Origin: Lolium rigidum
Lineage: Eukaryota > Streptophyta > Magnoliopsida > Poales > Poaceae
Reading direction: 5' to 3'
DNA: 64,000 nucleotides
NCBI RefSeq assembly: GCF_022539505.1
Contig: NC_061509.1
Span: 207,352,254 to 207,416,253 of the forward strand
Shown here one piece after another: positions 47,195-57,052 of this stretch; positions within the stretch are counted from its first letter, which is position 1, and each line of letters starts with the position of its first letter. Position numbers and translations under genes: made by a program. The notes beneath the pieces were generated by a model, which was not told the DNA's origin, made no database searches, and saw nothing but the letters and a program-made list of their open reading frames with translations.

Positions 47195-48204
47195 GGGAGC
47201 ATCGATTGCATGCATTGGCAGTGGAGGAACTGCCCAGTGGCTCATGCTGGTCAATTCACAAGGGGAGACATCAAGCACCCTACCATAATCTTAGAAGCCG
47301 TTGCGTCGTATGACCGTTGGATCTGGCATGCCTTTTTTGGAGTGGCCGGGTCCAACAACGACATCAATGTACTCAACCAGTCGCCGTTGTTCACTGATGT
47401 GCTTAGGGGAGAAGCACCCGTAGTGAACTTCACGGTGAATGGACACGAGTACAACTATGGTTACTACCTTGCCGACGGCATCTACCCCTCCTGGCCGGTG
47501 TTCATGAAAGGTGTTACTCTTCCACAAAGTGAAAAGCGGCGAGTGTTCACTTGCTGCTCAATCAGCTTGGCGCAAAGATGTCAAGTGTGCCTTTGGAGTG
47601 CTTGAAGGCTAGGTTCAACATTCTAGCGGTTCGGGACGCTCCTACTCGAAGCGTACTCTTGGGTTGATCATGCGTGCATGTGTCATTCTGCACAACATGA
47701 TCATCGACGATGAGCGTGGTACAAATTTGGAGAACAACTATGAGACAGTTGAGTCCAATGTCGGCCCTGCAATACACAACCATGCACCACCAAGCCTAGC
47801 AGCCAGGATTCAGATGGACAACGAAATGAGGGACTCACCGATGTATACACAGCTCCAGCATGATTTGATTGAGCATGTGTGGGCTAATGCCTAGATTATG
47901 TAATTTTTTCAAATTTTTATGTAATCTTTTCAAATTTTTATGTAATTTTTTTTATGATGTAATCGGTAACAATTTTAGTTCAATAAAATAATTTCCTTGC
48001 ATTATTTTTAATGTTGTAATCTGAAAAAGAAATGCTGATGTCGAAGAGAGAGAAAAGCTAATGTGGAGGAGAGAGAAGTGAGAGCTAGCACTATAGCCCG
48101 TGCACTGGCACCGTGGGGTGAGAGTGGGGTGAGAGTGGGGTGAGAGTGAGGAAAAAAGCTGACGTGGCGGGTGAGAGTGGGGCTATGCATTGGCACCACC
48201 CTAA

Positions 48205-48383
48205 CACGTTTTTTTCTTGGCATGGAGAGATCTCACAATGACATCAGCGTGTTGCATGTGCCCTCGCCATTGATTGCGAGACTTCTTGAAATCCGTGATG
48301 AAGTTTTTCATCGACGCCTGCAAAATGATCCGATAGAGCATCTGTGGGCACTCAAACAAGACGTCGTCAAAGTTTTGATCTAA
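48205..48383 (+). pseudogene. Old Harbinger transposase H3, 3' part
   Basis: Resumes after H2. Reads GMERSHNDISVLHVPSPLIA (second Asp region), then jumps to RRLQNDPIEHLWALK, the family's C-terminal block. The Glu region is deleted. Confidence 0.6.
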
Positions 48384-48690
48384 AATTTATCTAATTTAAA
48401 TTATATAAATTATTTCATTTTTTAATAATTGTAGAAATAATTTGTCTCTTTTTGAAACTTTACAAAAGTACTTACCCTAGTGGACGATGCATCACGAGCA
48501 AAGCAACTATATTTTATGATGCATCATAGGTTCATCACATGAGGGGTTAGTATACACCACTTCGAACAAGTTCATCATTACAGACTGGGGATAAGGTTGA
48601 ATCAACTCCTAGGTAATGAAGGGATACGAGACTACCTCCCAAAATCAACACATTATGAAGAAGAAAGCAAAACCACTAAGTAAGAAACTA
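48384..48690. other. AT-rich flank
   Basis: No gene seen. Confidence 0.4.
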
Positions 48691-48926
48691 CTACCTCCGT
48701 TTCAAGGAATAAGGCGCCCTCGTTTTACGAGCTTTTTGTTTGACCAAGAATTCCTTCAAATAGATAGAGATTGTTTGTATGAAATTAGTATCATTAAAAA
48801 GTGCTTTTCAATAAGAATCTAATGATATTACGTACATATAATATAATCAAGATTTTGTTGCTCATTTTTTATGGTCAAAGTTCGTCTTGGAATACGCGTG
48901 CGCCTTATTCCTTGAAATGGAGGTAG
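48691..48926. mobile_element. Stowaway-type MITE
   Basis: 236 bp. The left end CTACCTCCGTTTCAAGGAAT and the reverse complement of the right end agree in 26 of 27 bases, flanked by TA (48689-48690, 48927-48928). Confidence 0.9.
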
Positions 48927-48929
48927 TAC

Positions 48930-49170
48930 TTGCGTAGCAAAGTCCTAAGCCAGGTCGCCATCTCCGATTGCTGCAACTGACGGTACTCGGCATACTCTTC
49001 TTCGTTGTCTGCAATGGAGTTGATTGCCTTGACCATCAAGTTAGGTTAGTACAGCCGCGGCTTCAGACAAACCGGGGTGTGAAGATCGTCTGCATCTGAG
49101 CATACTTCCTAATCGGGGTCCCGACGTATTCACAATGCCTCAGGTAGCGCTGATCTTCAAAAGAAACACG
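48930..49170 (-). pseudogene. Fragment of an unknown gene
   Basis: On the minus strand, FEDQRYLRHCEYVGTPIRKY (about 49160-49100) and, in another frame, KAINSIADNEEEYAEYRQLQ (about 49040-48975) read as coding-like but frameshifted blocks. Family not recognised. Confidence 0.25.
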
Positions 49171-49206
49171 TGTTAGTGCTGATGACAATGACATACTTTC
49201 AGATCT

Positions 49207-49488
49207 ATGAAGGAACTCAATGAAGATTACTATCTAAATGTACTCATGCGCCGTCTATTCATCAACAGCATAGAAGCATCAACCATCTTCGGTCCAGTAC
49301 AGAGTGCGATCGGATTTGATCTTGCTTATAACGCTTCACTTGGTCCTCCACTTTTTGATGTGGTTGTTGATCTAAAGAGTACTCACATATATGCCAACGA
49401 ATGCATGAACATCAGCAGATACCTTCTTCATCTGGGCCTCTTTAAATGCCAGGTTAAAACAGATGTCGCTATGGGCGAGCTCAACTAA
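49207..49488 (+). CDS. Hypothetical ORF, 93 codons
   Basis: ATG 49207 to the stop at 49488. Begins MKELNEDYYLNVLMRRLF. No recognised domain, no promoter evidence. It could be chance or a fragment. Confidence 0.15.
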   Translation: MKELNEDYYLNVLMRRLFINSIEASTIFGPVQSAIGFDLAYNASLGPPLFDVVVDLKSTHIYANECMNISRYLLHLGLFKCQVKTDVAMGELN

Positions 49489-49780
49489 GCGGTTCCGCAC
49501 AAACTCTGAATTTTAGGTTGCCAAACCATGTCAGGTTTGTTTGAAAATAGACAACCATGAGCATTCACATTTGAAGCTGAAAGATCAGGGGAGTCCAATG
49601 ATATGATCACCTACATGACAAACACCAAAAGAATGTACCTAAGCGTTAGCACATCAATGAACTACCACTACCACATATACATCCTTAAGCACTACCACAT
49701 CAATGAATAGTCACTACCACAACCACATCCTTAAGCACTACCACATTAATGAACTACGAGAAAACAAAGTGCGGCCTTAC

Positions 49781-50095
49781 CACTACTAGGGAAAGGCTTA
49801 CCGCCGGCGTCCTGTAATGGCTTACCGCCGGCGCCTTCGCATTCGCTGGTGATCACCTCGCCGGTGGTAATGCCTCATCGCCGGCGCCTTCCAATTCGCC
49901 GGTGGTAAGTCGCCGTTACCGCCGGCGTTTTGCCAAATTCGCCGGGGGTAAGCGTTTCCGCCGGCGCCTTTCCATCTCGCCGGGGCTTGGATGTTACCGC
50001 CGGCGCTTCCCATTTCGCCAGCGATAATACTAACAGGAGCATCAGGTCATTACCGCCGGCGCTTCCCATTTCGCCAGCAGTAATATGAACAGGAG
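49781..50095. mobile_element. CACTA terminus and subterminal repeats
   Basis: CACTACTAGGGAAAGGC at 49781 is a CACTA-type end, followed by at least six TTACCGCCGGCG/TCGCCGG repeats to about 50090, the subterminal repeat layout of this superfamily. It is taken as the 3' end of a minus-strand element whose genes lie to the right. Confidence 0.75.
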
Positions 50096-50345
50096 CAAAA
50101 AATAAAACTCGAATTAGAAAATATGTACACCATAATTCATAGCATATACACAGAATATACATGCAAGTACAAGAATGACAGGAAGATATACATCATTAGC
50201 AAGATACACATCATTAGAAAGTCCTGAAATGTCCATAACATGCATGCATGCATCAATAACACAAGTGTCGACCATATGGTTCAACTATCACGACTCGAAG
50301 TAGCACATGTTACAGAAATACATATAAGTCCAGTCGACGGCCTAG

Positions 50346-50588
50346 CTAAACAACAATGACATAGTAAACTAGAGAGGCGGTAGCGGCAAGCATCATCACG
50401 ATGAAAGGGGTCCTCCACATCTCCCTCCTCTGTCCCGCTCGAAAGTTGGCGTATCGAGTTTCCGCCTTCTCCAAAGTGGTGTACCCCTTGTAGCTGTTGC
50501 CGCTGAAACGGTGGACCTGCCTCCTAAAGTCTTCCCAGTCCTCGTAGACTCCAGGAAGCCGGCCGTGGTAGACGACATAGTACGTCAT
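50346..50588 (-). CDS. RNase H1 N-terminal / Cauli_VI-like small protein with membrane tail
   Basis: 80 codons from ATG 50588. MTYYVVYHGRLPGVYEDWED and GNSYKGYTTLEKAETRYANF match the pattern of the RNA-DNA-hybrid-binding fold at the N-terminus of eukaryotic RNase H1 (YYVV..GR.PG.Y..W, then YK.F...EEA). This fold is also found in caulimovirus inclusion proteins and in some plant transposon genes. A basic stretch and a hydrophobic C-terminus (IVMMLAATASLVYYVIVV) follow, suggesting a tail anchor. No RNase H catalytic domain is attached. It lies inside CACTA material, downstream of the C48-like gene on the same strand. Confidence 0.6.
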   Translation of the reverse strand: MTYYVVYHGRLPGVYEDWEDFRRQVHRFSGNSYKGYTTLEKAETRYANFRAGQRREMWRTPFIVMMLAATASLVYYVIVV

Positions 50589-50813
50589 CTATGCAAACAC
50601 AGAAAAAAGAAATGAAAGTTGTTAGTACATTAGTAGAGAGAGATATAACATAGAGTAGTGCAAAGAAAAAGCATGGAAATTACTTAAGTAATTTTATGAC
50701 TAACATTTGCAAAGGACAAAAGTGTTTGAGTCAAGTAGGCTTCGGCGGGAAGGGACGGATGCCCTCGAGCGTGTTGAATGTTCCGTCGTCACATCCATCT
50801 TCTAATCGGCCTT

Positions 50814-52003
50814 CTATCTCGGCCTTAGAAAGTTCGGGACCATAGTGGAACAAGCCACCATTACCGCAGACATCCCTCCGAGTATTGTGCAAATGGTCCG
50901 CTGGATGGCACGAAACTCGGCTCTCACGTTTTCATCGGTGGTGTCCGACATGTTCACGAACATCCGCTGAAGACTGGATGGCAACAAGAGATCGTTACGA
51001 GACCTTACAATCGACCTCATCCGTAGGATGGCAAACCAGGCCTCCATCCCATTGTCATGCGCCGATTGCTTGAGGCGGGGAACTTGGTTATGTGGTTGCA
51101 CACATAGCAACCTTTCACTTTCTTCTCATGCCTGATTTTGTCGATGCCAACCTCGGCTATGAAGCCGGCGAGGGCTTTATCAAGTGTAGACTTAAGGTCG
51201 GTGAAGTCCTTGTCCGGATCAAGCCCGGAGTCGAGGTAACTGACATCTGAATGATACGGGTAAAAGAGGAGGAGGGTGCAGTACTTGAATCTGCGCAAAA
51301 TGGAAATATGGTATGACAAAGCATTTCTTATCCTTGTAACTATGAAGGAAATTCATGAAAGAATGTAATAGAGGGTACTCTAGTAACCAAATACTTACTC
51401 GCGGAAATATGGTATGACAAAGCATTTCTTATCCTTGTTTAACACCAAGAAATCCTTGATGTACTTCGCTAGAAACGCTTGTTCGTTACGGACGACAGCT
51501 GGAGTCATGTAGAAGGGGTCCATGATAGCGATGTGCGCTGTGTTCTCCATGGCGATATCGTGCGCCATGCTGAGCGATAGGAGGCGGACCAAGTTTCGGT
51601 CGAGCTGTTGCATGTTCAAGAGCCTGAAGATGTCTTCATGTCGAATGAACATCAAGTCCGCGGGGTATGTGGTGACAAAGCCAAAGCCAGTGGGCACCTT
51701 GGCCGTCAAAAACGGGTACGAGGGATTTCTATCTCGAAGAAGTAGGTCCTCCTTCATTAGAACAGCATCATGCAAGCTCCTCATATCCGGCGTCACCTGC
51801 TTGGACAATGTGTGCCGGCAGCATAGGCTGGCCTATGTGATGCATCTTCCTCCACGGGGTCGGCAACTTGTCATTAACCACTTTCTTGCTTGCGGCAACA
51901 TCTCCGGACTTCTTCCGCTTCCCGGCCTTCTTCTTACTCGCAACTCGGGAGTGGCGTTTTGTTTCATACCCTCCGTGGTCGCACCAAGGAGTGTCCTCGA
52001 GGT
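50814..52003 (-). pseudogene. CACTA-associated C48 (Ulp1-like) protease-like gene, 5' end lost
   Basis: Minus-strand blocks: basic linker KKKAGKRKKSGDVAASKKVV, KMHHIGQPMLPAH, then IAIMDPFYMTPAVVRNEQAF and KDKKCFVIPYFR. A canonical GTAAGT...GCGCAG intron (51398-51291, 108 nt) joins this to FKYCTLLLFYPYHSDVSYLD. GCYVCNHITKFP, then LRMRSIVRSRNDLLLPSSLQ after a one-base frameshift near 51080, complete the order seen in the Ulp1/C48-like second gene of grass CACTA elements. The His expected before TLLL is not evident. Truncated at 52003 by an LTR start, and its 5' part and the transposase are missing. Confidence 0.6.
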
Positions 52004-52095
52004 TGATACGTCCAAAACGTATCTACTTTCCCGAACACTTTTGCTATTGTTTTGCCTCTAATTTGTGTATTTTGGATGCAACTAACACGGCTAAC
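52004..52095 (+). repeat. Start of an LTR retrotransposon, cut by the gap
   Basis: TGATACGTCCAAAACGTATC begins at 52004 and resembles the LTR starts elsewhere in this window, but it diverges after about 20 bp. It interrupts the C48-like frame. The rest of the element should lie in the gap. Confidence 0.6.
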
Positions 52096-52195
52096 NNNNN
52101 NNNNNNNNNNNNNNNNNNNNNNNNNNNNNNNNNNNNNNNNNNNNNNNNNNNNNNNNNNNNNNNNNNNNNNNNNNNNNNNNNNNNNNNNNNNNNNN
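52096..52195. other. Assembly gap (100 N)
   Basis: Exactly 100 N between an LTR start and a tandem array; true size unknown. Confidence 0.99.
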
Positions 52196-53640
52196 AAAAG
52201 AAAAAGGCAAGTGACCAAATATGAGGTGCCAAAAAAATCAAGAAAGAAAGTTTTATAGTACATAGAGGATGACATGGGTCCCATTTAGCAAGCAGCTGTA
52301 TCACCGTTTGAGAGGCAGTAGGGATCAAAAGAAAAGGCAAGTGACCAAATATCAGGTGTCAAAAAAATCCAAGAAAAGAAAGTTTTATAGTACATAGAGG
52401 ATGACATGCGGGTCCCATTTAGCAAAGCAGCGTTATCACCGTTTGAGAGTCGGCGAGGGATCGAAAGAAAAAAGGCAAGTGACCAAATATGAGGTGCCAA
52501 AAAAATCCAAGAAAAGAAAGTTTTATAGTACATAGAGGATGACATGCGGGTCCCATGAGTAAGCAGCTTACTCAACGTTTCCAAGGAGGCAGGGCATCAA
52601 AAGAAAAAGGAAATAGACAAAAATCAGAGAGTGAAAAAAATCCATAGAAAATAAACTTTTATAGCACATAGAGGATGACATGCAGGTCCCATGAGCCAAC
52701 AAGTTCCTCAACGTTTCAAACGTGGCATGAGATCGAAAGAAAAAAACGCAAGTGACCAAATATCAGGAGCCAAAAATAATCCAAGAAAAGAAAGTTTTAT
52801 AGTACATAGAGGATGACATGCGGGTCCCATTTAGCAAGCAGTGGTGAGAGGCGGCAGGGGATCGAAAAGAAAAGGCAAGTGACCAAATATCGGGAGCCAA
52901 AAATAATTCAAGAAAAGAAAGTTTTATAGTACATAGAGGATGACATGCGGGTCCCATTTAGCAGCAGCGGTATCACCGTTTGAGAGGCGGCAGGGGATCG
53001 AAAGAAAAAGGCAAGTGAAAAAATATGAGGAGCCAAAAATAATTCAAGAAAAGAAAGTTTTATAGTACATAGAGGATGACATGCGGGTCCCATTTAGCAG
53101 CAGCGGTATCACCGTTTGAGAGGCGGCAGGGGATCGAAAGAAAAAGGCAAGTGACCAAATTTGAGGTGCCAAAAAAAACTCCAAGAAAAGAAAGTTTTAT
53201 AGTACATAGAGGATGACATGCGGGTCCCATTTAGCAGCAGCGGTATCACCGTTTGAGAGGCGGCAGGGGATCGAAAGAAAAAGTTAAGTGACCAAATATG
53301 AGGTGCCAAAAATAATTCAAGAAAAGAAAGTTTTATAGTACATAGAGGATGACATGCGGGTCCCAATTAGCAGCAGCGGTATCACCGTTTGAGAGGCGGC
53401 AGGGGATCGAAAGAAAAAGGCAAGTGACCAAATTTGAGGTGCCAAAAAAAACTCCAAGAAAAGAAAGTTGATTGCACATAGAGGATGACATGCGGGTCCC
53501 ATTTAGCAAGCAGCGGTCTCAACGTTTCCAAGGCGGCAAGGGATCAAAAGAAAAAGGAAGTAGCCGTAAATCGGGGGTCAAAAAATCCAAGAATAGAAAG
53601 AATTTTGGTTCATAGAGGATGACATGCGGGACCCATGATC
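52196..53640. repeat. ~136 bp tandem array, 11 copies
   Basis: GAGGATGACATG recurs at 52265, 52397, 52535, 52671, 52809, 52936, 53072, 53209, 53345, 53481 and 53615, giving periods of 127-138 bp. Units share CATGCGGGTCCCA, a GGCGGCAGGGGATCGAAAG-type middle and AAGAAAGTTTTATAGTACAT. The left edge is the gap, so more copies may be missing. The right-hand copies are the most diverged. Confidence 0.9.
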
Positions 53641-53972
53641 CTGCATCGTAAACGGCTCGATCGGAGAACGTTGAACGAGATGGCGCGATCGAGAAAAAAA
53701 CAATGCTAGAGAGGCTGCCATCTGGGCCCTACATCCCTCGGCGGTGCGGATTTGCGTTGACTCGGCCGGCGAACCCGAGATTTCGAGATGCACCACGTCC
53801 CGGGCCACCATACGCGACGTTTTGGCCGCTTTCGTCGGGCTAGGTGGCCTCAAAAACGAGAAAAAAAAGTTTTGACATGCACCACGGAGGGACCAAAAAT
53901 CGTCGGCCATGGTACACCAGCAACCACGGCGCGACTTCAACTTCGTCGGCCATGGCAACTTTTCTTGTAGTG
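53641..53972. mobile_element. CACTA terminus right of the array
   Basis: The segment ends TTTTCTTGTAGTG at 53972, reverse complement CACTACAAGAAAAG, followed inward by repeated GCCATGGCCGACGA. The three bases outside (TGA) do not match those outside 49781 (TAC), and the subterminal repeats differ, so I do not claim these are the two ends of one element. Confidence 0.65.
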
Positions 53973-54328
53973 TGAATTAACCAGTAAGCATTTGAGCAAG
54001 TCAATGAGCATAGGAACAAGCCAGTGGGCATATGAACATGAGACAGTAAGCAAGTGCACAACATAGAGTCAAGCACAGCATATCACAATGAGCCAGTAGT
54101 CATAGGTAGAGAATCTATAGGCTTAGGAATAGGGCATGGCATGCACAGCAGCATAGCAAAGACAGTAGCACAGCAGCATCACATGAACAGCAAGAACAGC
54201 AGCACAAGTAGTAGCATAACAAGCATGGCCGCATGTCAAGCACAACAGCAACATAATACACAAGAGGCAGTAGGCACAGATCGAGAACGAATAGATGGAG
54301 AATAGGAGGTAGAAGAAGCGGAAGGGGT

Positions 54329-54830
54329 TACCTGGTGAAGGAGAAGCAGCATCAATAGCGGCACGGTGGCACAGGCCAGCCACGGCGGCGCCAAACCGCG
54401 GCTAGGCCCATGCCAGGCCACACACCTCACCAGGGAAGGCGGTGAACCACCAGGAAGGGCGAGGAAGCGCAGGTCGACAGAGATCGCCACAGATCCGTCG
54501 GCGTCTGCGAGCACCGCACACGCGCGCGCACAAACGAGGACGAGATCGACGAAACCACTCAGACGAGAAAATGCACCGTTGCGAGCTGCATCGGTGAGCA
54601 CCACGGCGTGCCATGGTTTGGCCGGAGATGGCTGGAGCACGGCGGCGGCCTTGATGACGGCTCAGTCGCCACACGAATCGCCTCGGGCGATTAGGGTTTC
54701 TTGAGAGAGACGAGTGAGTGAGAGTGAGAGTGGGCCGACATGGTCCGGTGCAACCGCACCGTTTTGGACTGCCTTAGTGGTCCATCCAAATGGGCCAGAG
54801 AAGTGGGCCGGCCCAATTGGGCCAAGGGTA
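54329..54830 (-). promoter_or_regulatory. Promoter-like segment with possible first exon
   Basis: Read on the minus strand: clustered site-II elements (TGGGCC/GGCCCA at 54731, 54791, 54804, 54810-54824), then a telo-box AAACCCTAA (54699-54691), a typical pairing in plant housekeeping promoters. A GC-rich open stretch ends at CTTCACCAG|GTAACC (donor about 54331). No downstream exon is recognised. It may be a truncated host gene or the start of an LTR element. Confidence 0.35.
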
Positions 54831-55783
54831 TTTTAGTGTTTTCAATTTTTGAATTAACTCCTGAATTCTACCAAATAAAAATAAATGGAAAATACCTCTA
54901 AAAATCCAAGAAAAATAAGATTAATGAATAACAAATTGTTCTTAACAAGAATAAAATAAGAAATTAGTACAATTTCAAAATTTGAAATTTTTGAATTCAA
55001 ATTTAAACTCTAAATTTTAAATTGCAATTTTCCTTGGATTTAAAAATCAAGGAAAATTCAAAATGAATTCAAATAATTATATTCAAATAATTTCAAAGGG
55101 AATTTTATTATTCCAAGTCATTTCTTTTAAAAGTTAAGATTTTCCACAAAAGGAAAAATCTTAATAATACAAAATTCATGAATAATTCCAAAATGTGGGA
55201 AACCCTATTTTTTCAAATTCCGTATTTGAAATAAATATTTTCCAAAGGAAAATATCAACTATATTTCATTCTTTTCTTATTAAGAAAGAAAACCATGTTG
55301 AATTACCTAAAGAATTATAAAGTACTGCCAAAGGCACCAATCCTTAACTCAACCCTAAATTTGTAATAACCGTGTCGGGGTAAGGGATTCAACATGAAAT
55401 AATACATCCATTCATGCATCATTTGGATCTCATAACATTTTCTTTACCGGAAAATGATTCTTCTTTACCGAACCCGAGGTTCAGGTTGAATCCAACACTT
55501 CGAACATCATTATCTCGCAGTCACCAGGCAAGTTCACTCTTGCTCATGTCACCTTGATTATCTTATATCAATTTACCGCAAAAGTACTATACTTATCATT
55601 CCTGCATTGAAAAGCAAATGTTACTTTTCCAATTATGAATATGACTATGTGGTGGGCAATGGAACCATGGTATGTGTTGATATGGTGGAGGTTCCATGGC
55701 AAGGGTTCTATAAATCTAGGACTAATCACCAACGATGTCTAGTGATTCTAGCACCGTACAATTCGCGTTAACCATAAGATCTA
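54831..55783. other. AT-rich DNA, then unidentified retroelement-like sequence
   Basis: 54880-55310 is dense in AAATTTGAATTC-type repeats. 55370-55780 is noncoding. No gene seen. Confidence 0.4.
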
Positions 55784-57052
55784 TGATACGTCTCCAACGT
55801 ATCTATAATTTCTGATGTTCCATGCTAGTTTTATGACAATACTTACATGTTTTGCTCACACTTTATAATGATTTCATGCATTTTCCGGAACTAACCTATT
55901 AACAAGATGCCACAGTGCCAGTTCCTGTTTTCTGTTGTTTTTGGTTCCAGAAAAGTTGTTCGGGCAATATTCTCGGAATTCGACGAAACAAAAGCCAAAC
56001 ATTTTATTTCACCGAGACAGACCAGAACACCGAAGGGGAGCCGGAGAGGAGGCCCAGGGCCCCCAGACCACAGGGCGGCGCGGCCTATAGGGGGGGCGCC
56101 AGCCTATGGGGAGGGAGCCCCCTGGCTCCTCCGACTCCGCCTCTTCGCCTATATAACCCCTCGCGACGTAAAAACCCCACACCAATTGACGAAACTCCAG
56201 AAAGACTCCAGGGGCGCCGCCGCCATCGCGAAACTCCGTTTCGGGGGAAGAAGTCTCTGTTCCGGCACGCCGCCGGGACGAGGAAGTGCCCCGGAAGCCA
56301 TCTCCATCAACGCCACCGCCTCCATCATGCTCCGTGAGTAGTTCCCCCATGGACTACGGGTTCTAGCTGTAGCTAGTTGGTACTCTCTCTCCCATGTACT
56401 TCAGTACAATGATCTCATGAGTTGCCTTACATGATTGAGATTCATCTGATGTAATCTGTGTTGTGTTTGTTGGGATCCGATGAATTGTTACATTATGATC
56501 GGTCTATCTATAAAGTTTGTGAAGTTATTGTTGCTGCAATCTTGTTGTGTTTAATGCTTGTCACTAGTGCACGAGTGGCATGATCTTAGATTTAAGCTCT
56601 ATACTTATTGCTTAGATTGTATCTACAAGTTTTTTTGCACATGTCTATGTCCGGAACCCGAGGCCCCAGAGTGACAGCAACTGGGATAACTGGAGGGGAA
56701 GGCTTAGGTATGAGGATCACATGTTTTCACCAAGTGTTAATGCTTTGCTCCGGTGCTCTATTAAAAGGAGTAACTTAATTACCAGTAGATTCCCTCGAGG
56801 CCCGACTGCCACCGGCTGGTAGGACAAAAGATGTTATGCAAGTTTCTCATTGTGAGCACCTATGACTATATATGGAAAACATGCCTACATGATTAATAAT
56901 CTTGATGTTCTGCCTTAATGCTTTCAATCCTACCAATTACCCAACTGTAATTTGTTTACCCAACACTTGTTATTGGAGAGTTACCACTAGTGTAGATAGC
57001 TGGGAACCTCGGTCCATCTCTCATCATCATATACTCGTTTTATATGACATTG
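55784..57052 (+). mobile_element. LTR F (B family), truncated by element E
   Basis: TGATACGTCTCCAACGTATC at 55784 onward is the reverse complement of the B-type LTR. TATA box CCTATATAACCCC at 56148, then ATG and GTGAGTAGTT donor (about 56332). It stops at 57052, 1269 bp in, where E is inserted; about 260 bp should resume beyond the window. Whether it is a solo LTR cannot be told. Confidence 0.8.

Larger units (their letters stand above)
38413..47894 (+). pseudogene. Harbinger transposase of H2, interrupted by element C
   Basis: Two exon-like pieces, 38413-38974 and 47200-47894 (about 1.26 kb joined), encode a DDE_Tnp_4 transposase. N-terminus MSSSSSSSSDGMDGDM, then RLFEDYFADDCNYPPSYFRR and ALRLLAYGAAADTIDEWL. 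Element C lies exactly between codons for ...DMLG and SIDCMHWQWRNCP (first Asp). The second Asp is in NNDINVLNQSP. The Glu region is frameshifted by extra bases at CTG (47550-47553, 47601-47604), after which the frame resumes to the stop at 47892-47894. A further one-base loss lies near 38890. The frameshifts may be consensus errors; the LTR insertion is real. Confidence 0.88.
38019..48201 (+). mobile_element. Harbinger element H2, split by LTR element C
   Basis: Left GGCTGGTGCCAACGCAGGC, right reverse complement GGGTGGTGCCAATGCATAGC, TAA duplication at 38016-38018 and 48202-48204. Without C it is about 1.96 kb. Terminal family differs from H1/H4/H5. The left subterminal region is GC-rich (38040-38225); the right one has four GGGGTGAGAGT repeats (48114-48155) and a second terminus-like GCACTGGCACC near 48100. 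Confidence 0.87.

Noticed and set aside
52196..53640. CRISPR-like array
   Set aside because: The whole 136-bp unit repeats, with no unique spacers; it is an ordinary tandem repeat in a plant genome.
49781..53972. Single complete CACTA element bounded by both termini
   Set aside because: Flanking triplets (TAC and TGA) do not match, subterminal repeats differ, and a gap and an LTR start lie between.
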